This document shows positions 5,972 to 14,761 of a stretch of DNA of 34,703 bases, piece after piece. Both the position numbers and the translations under genes were made by a program. Position 1 is the stretch's first letter. Every line of letters begins with the position of its first letter. Location of the stretch: contig JACZTW010000003.1 of the NCBI GenBank assembly GCA_022573485.1, positions 1-34,703 of the forward strand, read 5' to 3'. Below the pieces are notes generated by a model, which saw only the letters and a program-made list of their open reading frames with translations, was not told the origin of the DNA and did not search any database. The DNA is from Planctomycetota bacterium. Its GTDB lineage: Bacteria; Planctomycetota; Phycisphaerae; UBA1845; CAIVHJ01.

Positions 5972-8900
5972 TCAAGGAATGCCCAGCCCGGTAAGGCATT
6001 GGATGTCGGCTGCAGGGTCTGCCAACCACAGATCGGAATGGCCGTCGGCGGTGATGTCGCCGAATCTCACGGCCTGACCGGTGTCCTGTCCGCTCAGCAA
6101 GGCCATATCAAAGTCGTTGTCCGTGTCTGAGTACCGCAGGGGCGGACCGTTCGAACTGATCGGGCCGAACAAAACGTACGCATCGCCCGTGCCGTAGTTG
6201 CCGACGATCAGGTCGAGATCCCCGTCACCATCGAGATCGCCCAACGCCGTCGCGTGGCCTAGAATCCCTATGCTCACGGTTCGCGTATTGATGATCTCCA
6301 CGATGCCGTTGCGCGTGATCGGACCGCTGGTATTGATCGTCGGCGGAATGATCCGCACGGCGTTCTCGCCCGGCAATCCCACGATGACGTCGTCGAAGGT
6401 GCCGGCGCTGCTGGTGAAAGGACCGCTGACGATGTCTCCCGGCAAGCCGTCGCTGCCGAGCATGTCCGTCGATCCCGCGTATGTGTACTGGATCGCGGGC
6501 TGGGCGCTCAGGCTCCCTTCCGCACCGGGGAATAAGAACAGCCCTCCCGTGGTCGTGCCTGCCCCAGCAGTCGCCACCCAGAGATCCATCGGCCCGCCGT
6601 CGAAGTTGCCCACGCCCAGCGAGGCGCCGAAAAATTCGTCGCTGCCGGCCGTGCCGTTGAGCGCCACTCCGTTACTCCCGGCGACAGCGACCGTGAGCGG
6701 CCCCGACGGCGGCAAGTTGTTGGCCGGGAGCGTGCTGGGCCGGCCGTAGATCACGTAGACAGCGCCCTCATCGTTGCTGACACCGTCTTCGTCCTCGCCG
6801 GGGGCGCTGACCGCCAAATCGTCAATGCCGTCTGCCGTAAAATCCGCGACAGCCACGTCGGCGTGCAGGCCTTCGCCGGTGGTCGCATTCTGTGTGCCGC
6901 GAGTCGTGTAGGTGCGCAGCGAGGCGCCGTCGGCCGGATCGGGACCGCCCGACAGCAGCAGCACGTAAACGTGGGACACCGTGTTGGCCGAGGCAGTATT
7001 GCTCACCACCGCGATGTCCCGATGGCCGTCGCCGTTGAAATCACCGGAGCCGATGGCGACGATTCTCTCGTCAGGACCGTTGGCAGGCAGGATGATCGCG
7101 GTGCCGATCCCCGGCGTGAAGCTATTCACCGGGGAGCTCCAATCGCCGTTGACAGCCTCGGGACCGCCATTCGCATCTGCACCGGCGGTCAGCAAGTGCG
7201 GGGCGCCGAACATGATGTGGATTACCGGGGACAGGCCCGGTGTGTTGGCAGCTCCGATCGTGCAAACGTCGCCATAGCCGTCGCCGTCAAAGTCTTCCCC
7301 CACGATCGTCTTCCTCTGGGCCACGCCCGGGCCCGTACGCCGGAAAGTATCGCCGTTACCCACGCCCACGCCGGGATGCACGACCTTGTTGGCTTCGAAC
7401 GGCTGAACTCCCGTTCCCGCCGTAAGAGCCCTCGGCTCTCCCACCTCCAAGTCCAGATTGATGAACGGCGGCTCAGCCGCCTCCACGCCGGCCTCACCAT
7501 TCACCTGCGGGTTGAGTGGGGCATCCGGCGCGTTGCCGATGTACAGCACTACCGCGCCCGACACCGGATTCGTGGGATCGGTGAGCGCCCTATTGCCGGT
7601 CACCGTGCTGCCAATGGCTTGATTCGTACCCAGCAACACCGTTGCCGCACCGACGCCCAGTTCAGTCGTGTCGATGGTGATGGTGGTGTCGATATCCTCG
7701 CCGGGCGACACTTGGACTTGCCCGAGCAAAACCACGTTGTCTGAGGGCGGCAGTCCGCTGGGCCGTGAGTAGACATTGATGAGCGTCATCAAGGTCGTGG
7801 TGTATCGGATCGGCAAAGTAAGACTGGCTCCGGGCTCAATGTAGTAGCGGGTTCGAGCGCCCGGTTGGAGTAAGACTTCCGGAGGCTCAAGCAGACCCCA
7901 GCACCCCAGCATCAGGGCCAAGTCGAACGCACCCACCGCGCCGTCTTCGTCGAAATCCGCGGGATGGCCGGGGTTCGGACCCCACGCACCGAGCAACTCT
8001 GCCAAATCCGGAGCATTGATCACGCCGTCTTGAGTCAGGTCTACCGGCAGGCAGGGATTCTCGCATTCATCCGGGACGCCGCTGCCGTCTTCGTCCGGAC
8101 TCGTGCCGTCGGCGATGTCGCACTCGTCGGGCACTTCGTTTTCGTTGCAGTCCGGGCTTCCGCCGTCGGCAATATCGCAGGAATCGTCGTTATCGTTGCC
8201 GTTGCAGTCGGTAATCACGCCCGGCTGGCACGTGCCATCGACTGGCGCGCAGAATTCGACGCCGTTGCACGCATCGCCGTCGCTGCACACGATGCCCTCA
8301 TTGACGCATCCCACGCTCGGATCGCAGGTGTCGTCCGTACAAGCGTTGAGGTCATCACAGTCCAGCGGCGTACCCGCCTGACAGGTTCCGCCAACGCACA
8401 ACTCGTCACCGTTGCACACATCGCCGTCGTCGCAGGAATTGGCATCGTTGGGCGTATTCACGCAGCCGTCCAGCGAATCGCAAATGTCGTCCGTGCAGGG
8501 ATTGAGGTCGTCGCAATCCAGTAGCGCACCTGCCTGGCAGATTCCGCCAACGCAGGTCTCGGCACCGTTGCAGACATCTCCGTCGTCGCAGGAGTTGAGA
8601 TCGTTGGGCGTATTGACACAGCCGCCCAGCGGATCACAGGCGTCATCCGTACAGGGATTAGCGTCGTCGCAATCCAGCGGCGTGCCCGCCTGACAGATCC
8701 CGCTAACACAGGCCTCGTCACCGTTGCAGACATTGCCGTCGTCGCAGGAGTTGGTATCGTTGGGCGTGTGGACGCAGCCGGCTACCGCATCGCAGGCGTC
8801 ATCCGTACAGGAATTAGCGTCGTCACAATCGGGCGGCGTACCCCCCTGACAGATCCCGCCCAGGCAGGTCTCGTCACCGTTGCAGACATCGCCGTCATCG

Positions 8901-11224
8901 CAGGAGTTGGTATCGTTGGGCGTGTTCACGCAACCGACCAGTGGATCGCAACCGTCGGCCGTGCAGGGATTAGCGTCGTCGCAATCCAGCGGCGTACCTG
9001 CCTGACAGATCCCGCCGACGCACAGCTCGTCACCGTTGCAGACATCGCCGTCGTCGCAGGACGCTCGGGCAGGCTGATCGGTACAGTCAAACCCCGGGCT
9101 GGTGCAACGCGGATCGGCGCAGCCCACCGGGTTGTCACCTTCGCCATCACCACAGCAGAACCGATTGTTAGGATTGCCGCTTTGCAGGCCGTTGCAATCC
9201 TCCGGACAGGACAGGCAATCCTCCCCATCGCCGATCTCGCAGACGCCGTTGCCACAGCTTGCACCAGCGACGGGATCGTTCACGCAGCCAATCGCAGGGT
9301 CGCACGCGTCCGTCGTACAGGCGTTGGCGTCGTCGCAATCGAGCGGCGTGCCCGCCTGACACGTCCCGCCCACGCACAGCTCGTTGCCGTTGCAGGCATC
9401 GCCGTCGTCACAGGAATTGGCATCGTTGGGCGTATTCACGCAACCACCCAGCGGATCGCAACCGTCATCCGTACAGGGATTGAGGTCATCACAGTCCAGC
9501 AGCGTACCCGCCTGACAAGCCCCGCCCACGCACAGCTCAGCGCCGTTGCACACATCGCCGTCGTCGCAGGAGTTGGCATCGTTGGGCGTGTTCACGCAAC
9601 CAGCCAGCGGATCGCAACCGTCATCCGTACAGGGATTGAGGTCATCGCAGTCCAGCGGCGTACCCACCTGACAGGCCCCGCCCATGCACAGCTCGTTGCC
9701 GTTGCAGGCATCGCCGTCGTCGCAGTTGGAATCTGCAGGCGTGAACTGGCAATCGTTCAGGGGATCACACGTATCTTCCGTGCAGCTTACACCATCATCG
9801 CAATTGGCATCATTCGCGATCGACGTGCAATCGTTGACTGGATCACAGATGTCGTCCGTGCATGCCACGCCGTCGTCGCAGATCGTGTCGTAGGGTACAT
9901 TCTGGCAATCGTTTGTAAGGTCACAGAAATCCGTAGTGCATTCGACGCCGTCGTCACACAGGCTGTGGTGCGGCAGATGCAAGCAACCAACCAACGGATT
10001 GCAGCTGTCCGCAGTGCAGCCCACCTCGTCGACACAGTTGGCGTGATTGGGCGTGTTGACGCAGCCGATGGCAGAATCACAAGTATCATCGGTACACGGG
10101 ATCCCGTCGTCGCAAAGCGAAAGATCGACGGGCTCGTTGACGCAACCGGAATTCGGATCACACGTGTCGTTCGTGCAGATATCGGCGTCATCGCACGTCG
10201 CAGGATCGATCTGGGTAATCACGCATTCGCCCGCAATCGGTTCACAGAAATCGCTGGTGCAGAAATTGAGGTCATCACAATCGCTCGATGTCATGCAGAA
10301 GCAGAAAACCGTGATTTCGTCAACGAAGATGTGGGAATTCGTTTCACGAATCTTGAACGTGGTCGTCGCCAGCCCGTCGGGGACGGATGAAAACAAGGCG
10401 AAATCGACGGTGCCCCGTGATGGGCCGGTGCTGACGAACGCAGCCAGAATCTCCGACTCCGTGATCACATAGTCGATACCATCATTTCCCGAAATGAAGA
10501 TCACGGGATCATCATTGGAGAAGTCAATCTGGTTCAAGCCAAGGAGAATCTTGTCCGCGCGCACCGGGCCATCGAAGGTGAAGATGACTTCCTCATCTTT
10601 GGCGTTTCCCTGGCCATCGATTCCCAATCCGCCGATGCCGCAGTCTGTGCGGCGAACACCCGTGCCATCGAGAGTCAGCACAACGGAGCCGGGATTACCG
10701 GGGGCATTGGGATCAGTCGGGCTGCCGGTGGCGACGCTGGTTCTCGCCGTCAGGACCACAGAAGCGGCCTGGCCTTCGCTGTTCTGGGGGCGATAAACAT
10801 CTTGACAGACGCTTCCCTGGGCAGAATCCGTCAAAACGACCGACTCAAGGATGCACGGCACAGGCTGGTTGCAGACCCCATCGAGACATGCTTCATCGCC
10901 GGGACAGACGACAGGAGTGTGGACACAAGAGAAGTCGATGCAACTATCGATGGTGCAGCCATCGCCGTCGTCGCATTCCGCGGCGCCCCCGCAGCCGACA
11001 CCCGCAGCCGAACGTCTCTGTGTGCCGGCGACATCGTGCGGTGCTACAAGCGACGAGGAATAATCCGATGGAGACCAATCGCGAGGCCGGTCCACTGAAA
11101 CGCGTGGTAACCATGCTGGCAGGAGCACCATGCTCTGCAACTGACCGACTGCAGACGGCAATCTGAGCAGCGTTTGAACTCCGAGGAGCGCCAACGCCAA
11201 TGTGAGGACCGCCCACTTATTCAC
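5972..11224 (-). CDS. Giant secreted Cys-rich repeat / dockerin-like / FG-GAP protein
   Basis: 1,750 residues. The GTG start at 11224 has GGAG eight bases upstream and gives a signal peptide (KWAVLTLALALLGVQTLL). Residues about 320-1040 are Cys/Asp-rich repeats of the CDDG..CT.D.CDP...C type, like the Dictyostelium CTDC repeat; they start as ~27-residue units and become eight near-identical 52-residue units (from residues 500, 552, 604, 722, 774, 826, 878 and 930). A different Cys-rich module (CEIGDGEDCLSCPEDC) interrupts them at about 655-721. Next come a DCNENEVPDECD calcium-binding-like stretch and a dockerin-like pair (about 1059-1110, LLGAWG and MLGCWG). The C-terminal ~450 residues carry FG-GAP repeats (DFNGDGHRDIAVV, DLDGDGDLDLIVG), probably an integrin-like beta-propeller. 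No membrane anchor or sorting signal is seen at the C-terminus. A calcium-dependent surface adhesin or matrix protein is likely; the ligand is unknown. Confidence 0.88.
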   Translation of the reverse strand: MNKWAVLTLALALLGVQTLLRLPSAVGQLQSMVLLPAWLPRVSVDRPRDWSPSDYSSSLVAPHDVAGTQRRSAAGVGCGGAAECDDGDGCTIDSCIDFSCVHTPVVCPGDEACLDGVCNQPVPCILESVVLTDSAQGSVCQDVYRPQNSEGQAASVVLTARTSVATGSPTDPNAPGNPGSVVLTLDGTGVRRTDCGIGGLGIDGQGNAKDEEVIFTFDGPVRADKILLGLNQIDFSNDDPVIFISGNDGIDYVITESEILAAFVSTGPSRGTVDFALFSSVPDGLATTTFKIRETNSHIFVDEITVFCFCMTSSDCDDLNFCTSDFCEPIAGECVITQIDPATCDDADICTNDTCDPNSGCVNEPVDLSLCDDGIPCTDDTCDSAIGCVNTPNHANCVDEVGCTADSCNPLVGCLHLPHHSLCDDGVECTTDFCDLTNDCQNVPYDTICDDGVACTDDICDPVNDCTSIANDANCDDGVSCTEDTCDPLNDCQFTPADSNCDDGDACNGNELCMGGACQVGTPLDCDDLNPCTDDGCDPLAGCVNTPNDANSCDDGDVCNGAELCVGGACQAGTLLDCDDLNPCTDDGCDPLGGCVNTPNDANSCDDGDACNGNELCVGGTCQAGTPLDCDDANACTTDACDPAIGCVNDPVAGASCGNGVCEIGDGEDCLSCPEDCNGLQSGNPNNRFCCGDGEGDNPVGCADPRCTSPGFDCTDQPARASCDDGDVCNGDELCVGGICQAGTPLDCDDANPCTADGCDPLVGCVNTPNDTNSCDDGDVCNGDETCLGGICQGGTPPDCDDANSCTDDACDAVAGCVHTPNDTNSCDDGNVCNGDEACVSGICQAGTPLDCDDANPCTDDACDPLGGCVNTPNDLNSCDDGDVCNGAETCVGGICQAGALLDCDDLNPCTDDICDSLDGCVNTPNDANSCDDGDVCNGDELCVGGTCQAGTPLDCDDLNACTDDTCDPSVGCVNEGIVCSDGDACNGVEFCAPVDGTCQPGVITDCNGNDNDDSCDIADGGSPDCNENEVPDECDIADGTSPDEDGSGVPDECENPCLPVDLTQDGVINAPDLAELLGAWGPNPGHPADFDEDGAVGAFDLALMLGCWGLLEPPEVLLQPGARTRYYIEPGASLTLPIRYTTTLMTLINVYSRPSGLPPSDNVVLLGQVQVSPGEDIDTTITIDTTELGVGAATVLLGTNQAIGSTVTGNRALTDPTNPVSGAVVLYIGNAPDAPLNPQVNGEAGVEAAEPPFINLDLEVGEPRALTAGTGVQPFEANKVVHPGVGVGNGDTFRRTGPGVAQRKTIVGEDFDGDGYGDVCTIGAANTPGLSPVIHIMFGAPHLLTAGADANGGPEAVNGDWSSPVNSFTPGIGTAIILPANGPDERIVAIGSGDFNGDGHRDIAVVSNTASANTVSHVYVLLLSGGPDPADGASLRTYTTRGTQNATTGEGLHADVAVADFTADGIDDLAVSAPGEDEDGVSNDEGAVYVIYGRPSTLPANNLPPSGPLTVAVAGSNGVALNGTAGSDEFFGASLGVGNFDGGPMDLWVATAGAGTTTGGLFLFPGAEGSLSAQPAIQYTYAGSTDMLGSDGLPGDIVSGPFTSSAGTFDDVIVGLPGENAVRIIPPTINTSGPITRNGIVEIINTRTVSIGILGHATALGDLDGDGDLDLIVGNYGTGDAYVLFGPISSNGPPLRYSDTDNDFDMALLSGQDTGQAVRFGDITADGHSDLWLADPAADIQCLTGLGIP
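8285..9727 (-). repeat. Tandem 156-bp coding repeats (eight units, interrupted once)
   Basis: Eight units of exactly 156 bp, each encoding one 52-residue Cys-rich module, begin at 9727, 9571, 9415, 9061, 8905, 8749, 8593 and 8437 (minus strand). The last base-pairs of units 3 and 8 diverge. About 200 bp of unrelated Cys-rich coding sequence separates units 3 and 4. The close similarity between units suggests recent duplication or gene conversion and makes copy number prone to change. Confidence 0.85.
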
Positions 11225-11740
11225 AGATTCTTCTCCACAGCTAAATGAGCCGAAATGACCGCCTGACAGAGGTGGAGCGCTTCTCTCCTAAACCGATGCG
11301 CAGGTGCGCCATGCCGATAACCAAGTCGAGTATACAGACTTGATCCAAAAAATCACAACCGATCCGACTGACCCCTCGGGATTTGCCCGCTCATCAATGA
11401 TCCTGAGCCTCTCTGCAAGCGGGCGAGCGAGTGTAACTCCCGTTCTATAATAATGTTACGATCGCACTGCCGGACCCGACAGCGGCGTGGCGCATTCTCT
11501 CCTGACCCGGATTTCAGAGTTTCTTCGTGGCAAAAACAATGTGAGAAATACGGGCTAGTGACATGTCAGTATAGGCGCACGTCGATTCAGGATCACCGTC
11601 CTATAAGAGGATTTCACCTTGGACGCAGCGCTGAAAGTCTGAATATCCGCAGTCTTCCGGGCTGGAGATGGAGCCCGTGTCTGGAATCGGACAACCGCAC
11701 GCGATACGCTCGACGCAACTCCGAAAGGAAGTCGGTGCCG
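11225..11740. other. Intergenic region between giant gene and purD
   Basis: No gene is supported. It holds the promoter of the giant gene near its left end. Beyond the purD stop there is only a modest hairpin (CGGGCT 11658-11663 with AGCCCG 11672-11677) without a T-run. Confidence 0.6.
11329..11358 (-). promoter_or_regulatory. Candidate sigma-70-type promoter of the giant gene
   Basis: On the minus strand TTGTGA (11358-11353) and TATACT (11334-11329) are separated by 18 bases, about 105 bp upstream of the GTG start. Four of six and five of six bases fit the consensus. The planctomycete consensus may differ. Confidence 0.45.
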
Positions 11741-13009
11741 CTACGAAATCGCCTGCAGTGCGATATCCTTGCGGTAGAATACGCCGTTGTAGTCGATCAT
11801 TCCCGCCGCACGATAGGCCAGATCCCGGGCGGCAGAGACATCCTCTCCAAGAGCCGTGACGCCCAGCACGCGGCCGCCGTTGGTCACGATCCGGCCTTGG
11901 GCCTGGGCGGTTCCCGAGTGAAAAACGACGACGTCTTCGAGTTCGCCGGCGGGGTCGAGCCCCGAAATCGGTTTGCGCCTCAAGTACGCACCAGGGTAGC
12001 CCTCCGAGGCAAGAACGACACAGACGGCTGCCCGGCGATCCCAATCGAGCGTGATGTGCTCCAGATTCCCATCGATCACGGCTTCGATAACGTCGAGAAG
12101 GTCTGTCTGAAGTCGCGCCAGGAGCACCTGCGCCTCCGGATCACCGAAGCGGCAGTTGAATTCCAGCACTTTCGGCCCCGCCGCTGTAAGCATGAGCCCG
12201 GCGTACAGCACGCCTTTGTACGGTGTTTCCCGCCGCGTCATGGCGTCGATAGCCGGCACAAGAATCTCCGAGCAGACCTGCCGCATCGTGCTCTCATCGA
12301 GAATCGCCGCCGGAGAATACGCCCCCATGCCTCCCGTGTTCGGTCCGGTGTCTCCTTCCCCGATCGGCTTGTGATCTTGCGTCGGCTCGAGAACATAGAT
12401 ATTCCGCCCATCAACCAGGGCGTGAATGGAAATCTCCGGGCCGCTAAGCCGCTCTTCAACGACGACTTTGTCACCCGCAGCGCCGAACTGCTTTTCGATC
12501 ATGATCTTGTCCAGCGCGAGCAAGGCCTCAGCCGGCTCCGAACAAACCAAGACGCCTTTGCCTTTGGCCAGTCCGGAAGCCTTGACCACCAGGGCGCAGT
12601 CCCGCGTGGCCACATACTCTCGGGCCTGCTCATAATTATCAAAGATGCGCGCTTCCGCCGTCGGGATGGCGGCGCTCTTCATGAATTGTTTGGCATAGGC
12701 CTTATCGCCCTCGATTCTGGCGGCGCCCGACGAGGGGCCGAAAATGCGCAAGCCCGCGCCCGTGAACAGATCGACGATGCCGGCGCACAAAGGATCTTCA
12801 GGGCCGACGATGGTGAGATCGATCGACTGCTGCCGGGCGAAATCCAGCAAACCGGGCAGGTCTTCCGCATCTATATTGACATTCTCGGCGATGCCCGCCG
12901 TGCCGGCATTGCCCGGGGCGCAATAGAGCTTCGTCAATCGGTCCGATTGATCGATCTTCCAGGCCAGCGCATGCTCGCGGCCGCCACTTCCCACTATCAA
13001 TACTCTCAT
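11741..13009 (-). CDS. purD: Phosphoribosylamine--glycine ligase (PurD)
   Basis: 422 residues, usual for the family. It joins glycine to phosphoribosylamine using ATP, the second step of de novo purine synthesis, in the cytoplasm. Motifs run in order: N-terminal VLIVGSGGREHALAW, NIDAEDL and TIVGPEDPL in the first domain; the ATP-grasp part with VVKASGLAKGKGV; PNTGGMGAYSP; and EFNCRFGDPEAQVLL, which binds metal and ATP. I placed the start at ATG 13009 because homology begins there and AGGA lies just upstream; the frame is open further upstream without any resemblance. It is divergent from lptF with 61 bp between them. purH lies 7 kb away, so the pathway genes are dispersed. Confidence 0.97.
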   Translation of the reverse strand: MRVLIVGSGGREHALAWKIDQSDRLTKLYCAPGNAGTAGIAENVNIDAEDLPGLLDFARQQSIDLTIVGPEDPLCAGIVDLFTGAGLRIFGPSSGAARIEGDKAYAKQFMKSAAIPTAEARIFDNYEQAREYVATRDCALVVKASGLAKGKGVLVCSEPAEALLALDKIMIEKQFGAAGDKVVVEERLSGPEISIHALVDGRNIYVLEPTQDHKPIGEGDTGPNTGGMGAYSPAAILDESTMRQVCSEILVPAIDAMTRRETPYKGVLYAGLMLTAAGPKVLEFNCRFGDPEAQVLLARLQTDLLDVIEAVIDGNLEHITLDWDRRAAVCVVLASEGYPGAYLRRKPISGLDPAGELEDVVVFHSGTAQAQGRIVTNGGRVLGVTALGEDVSAARDLAYRAAGMIDYNGVFYRKDIALQAIS

Positions 13010-13070
13010 GGTCCTGATAGGATGCCCGACCAATTGAGCTGGGTCAACACTGTTTGAATGCAGGCCGCCC

Positions 13071-14756
13071 GTGCTGCCAACATTGCAGAAGTACATTTTT
13101 CGCGAGATGGGCAAGACTTTCCTGCTCACGGCCATCGGCCTGACCGCCGTCTTGAGCACTTGCGGCGGGGCGGCGAGCATTCTCCCGCTGGAAAGCCTCA
13201 GCGCCCGGCAGACTCTGTTCCTGCTGGCGCTGTCCGTGCCGATCAGCACCGCTTTCACGCTACCGATTGCGGCTCTGTTCAGTGCCACCATCACCTACGG
13301 CCGACTTGCGGCGGATAATGAATTCACTGCTGTTCGCAGTGGCGGTATCAATATTCACGTGCTGTTCCTGCCGTGCCTTTTGATCAGTCTGGTGTCCGGC
13401 ATGGTGACATTCGTGCTTTTCAATTTTGCGATCCCGGGCATGATGCGCCAGATGCGCGTCATCGCTCAAAACAGCGCCGTGGACATCGTGGCCGGCGTAC
13501 TCAAGAGCGGTGAAAGCATCGATGTTTTCAGAGGCTATCGTATCCGAGCCGATGGCGTTCGACGCGTGACGCCCAATTCCGGATCGAACGATGAGGAAAC
13601 CGCGTTGTACCTGGAGAATGTCGTTTTTCTGCAGTTTGAGTCGAGTGAAGATGAATCCGGCTCTGATTCGCGGCCCGCCGGCACGAGCGCAATTAAGCAG
13701 TGGGGATGGGGCGAATCGGCGGTGATCAAGTTCTTCCATCATCAAGGTCGCCCGCAAATCGAGGTCGGTCTGGAGAACGTTACCCGATTCGGCAGCGATG
13801 GCAAGGCAGAACCTCGAGCGCCATACGTGCATCTGGGACCGCTTGAGTTTTCCCCGGGCGGACGGAGGCTTCGTCCCAAGCATCTGTCGTTGCCGGATCT
13901 GCTCGACTATCTATCGCGGCCCGAGGAGGTCTTCTCCGCTGTGACCAAAGAACTTCATCGAGCCAGAGAGGCCGTCCAGACGATGCTCCTCTTTGACCAC
14001 TTGCTGGCCTGCCTGGATCGTCAGGGAGACGGCTGTGAGCTGAAGTCCACGGGTATCACCCTCCGAATTGAGGCCGACCACGCGGAGATCGCCCGGGACT
14101 CCGCACGCAAAAGCGCTCAGCTTCGGGTGGCCGGCTTGAAGGCCATTGAGCAAACCGCAGGCCACACCAGAGAGTACCAAGCCAAGGAAGGGCGAATCCG
14201 CCTTTTGATTCAAGAAGATCAGCAACCGAGAGTTCAATTACTTTTGACCGAGGACGTCACCCTCCAGGAGATCGGCCGTCAGAACCCGGCCACCTCAATC
14301 AGAGACGTGCAGCTCGGTCCTTTCGAGCTCCCGCCGGAGGTTCAAGCGAAGTTGAACAGCGACCAATACACGGATGAGCAATTGTGGAACAAGGACGCCA
14401 GGTTTGGGCTTGGGCCTGAAGTCGATTGGCAGTTGAAGCGACTTCGCAAGCAGCGCAGCAAGTATCTGCACCAGATACTCGCCGAAATCAATGTACGAAC
14501 GGTCTACAGCATCAGCGTCCTTGTGCTGGCCGTCCTGGGCGCCGCTCTGGGGATGATCTATCGTGGCGGCCACCTCCTGGTCGCCTTCGGGATCAGCTTC
14601 GTGCCGACGTTGTTCGTCGTCGTGCTCACGATCCTGGGCAAGAACATCGCCAAGGGCGAGAGTACCTTGCTCGTCGGCCTGGCCATCATGTGGCTCGGTT
14701 TGATCATCGTAACCTCCGTGGACTATGTCGTCCTCAAACGCTACGTGCCAAGGTGA
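13071..14756 (+). CDS. lptF: LPS export permease LptF-like (YjgP/YjgQ family), enlarged
   Basis: An inner-membrane subunit of the LptB2FG transporter, which extracts lipopolysaccharide for delivery to the outer membrane. Hydrophobic segments are seen at about 17-40, 52-76 and 97-120, and again at 479-497, 500-523 and 533-552: the six-helix LptF/G plan. The signature DNEFTAVRSGGI follows the second helix. The periplasmic part between helices 3 and 4 is about 360 residues, far more than in the neighbouring LptG. The start is GTG 13071; no strong ribosome site is visible. The stop codon overlaps the translation signals of lptG, so the two are surely co-translated. Confidence 0.88.
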   Translation: MLPTLQKYIFREMGKTFLLTAIGLTAVLSTCGGAASILPLESLSARQTLFLLALSVPISTAFTLPIAALFSATITYGRLAADNEFTAVRSGGINIHVLFLPCLLISLVSGMVTFVLFNFAIPGMMRQMRVIAQNSAVDIVAGVLKSGESIDVFRGYRIRADGVRRVTPNSGSNDEETALYLENVVFLQFESSEDESGSDSRPAGTSAIKQWGWGESAVIKFFHHQGRPQIEVGLENVTRFGSDGKAEPRAPYVHLGPLEFSPGGRRLRPKHLSLPDLLDYLSRPEEVFSAVTKELHRAREAVQTMLLFDHLLACLDRQGDGCELKSTGITLRIEADHAEIARDSARKSAQLRVAGLKAIEQTAGHTREYQAKEGRIRLLIQEDQQPRVQLLLTEDVTLQEIGRQNPATSIRDVQLGPFELPPEVQAKLNSDQYTDEQLWNKDARFGLGPEVDWQLKRLRKQRSKYLHQILAEINVRTVYSISVLVLAVLGAALGMIYRGGHLLVAFGISFVPTLFVVVLTILGKNIAKGESTLLVGLAIMWLGLIIVTSVDYVVLKRYVPR

Positions 14757-14761
14757 AGCGC

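Noticed and set aside
5727..6029. Minus-strand 100-codon frame
   Set aside because: Arg/Thr-rich with no ribosome site, overlapping the giant gene's stop; the parallel frame ending at 5669 fits a decayed gene better.
8285..9727. Regularly spaced repeats that could suggest a CRISPR array
   Set aside because: Units are contiguous, 156 bp long, in frame and translate to a conserved Cys-rich module; there are no short repeats separated by unique spacers.
8768..10390. Long plus-strand open frame (540 codons)
   Set aside because: It is antisense to the Cys-rich repeats of the giant gene; its low-complexity VxxVxxAI-type product is a by-product of the repeat codons.
11453..13057. Plus-strand open frame of 534 codons
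   Set aside because: It is antisense to purD, whose motifs are unmistakable; the translated product resembles nothing.
13010..13294. Upstream extension of purD
   Set aside because: The extra 95 codons overlap lptF in antisense and lie before the conserved N-terminal glycine-rich motif.
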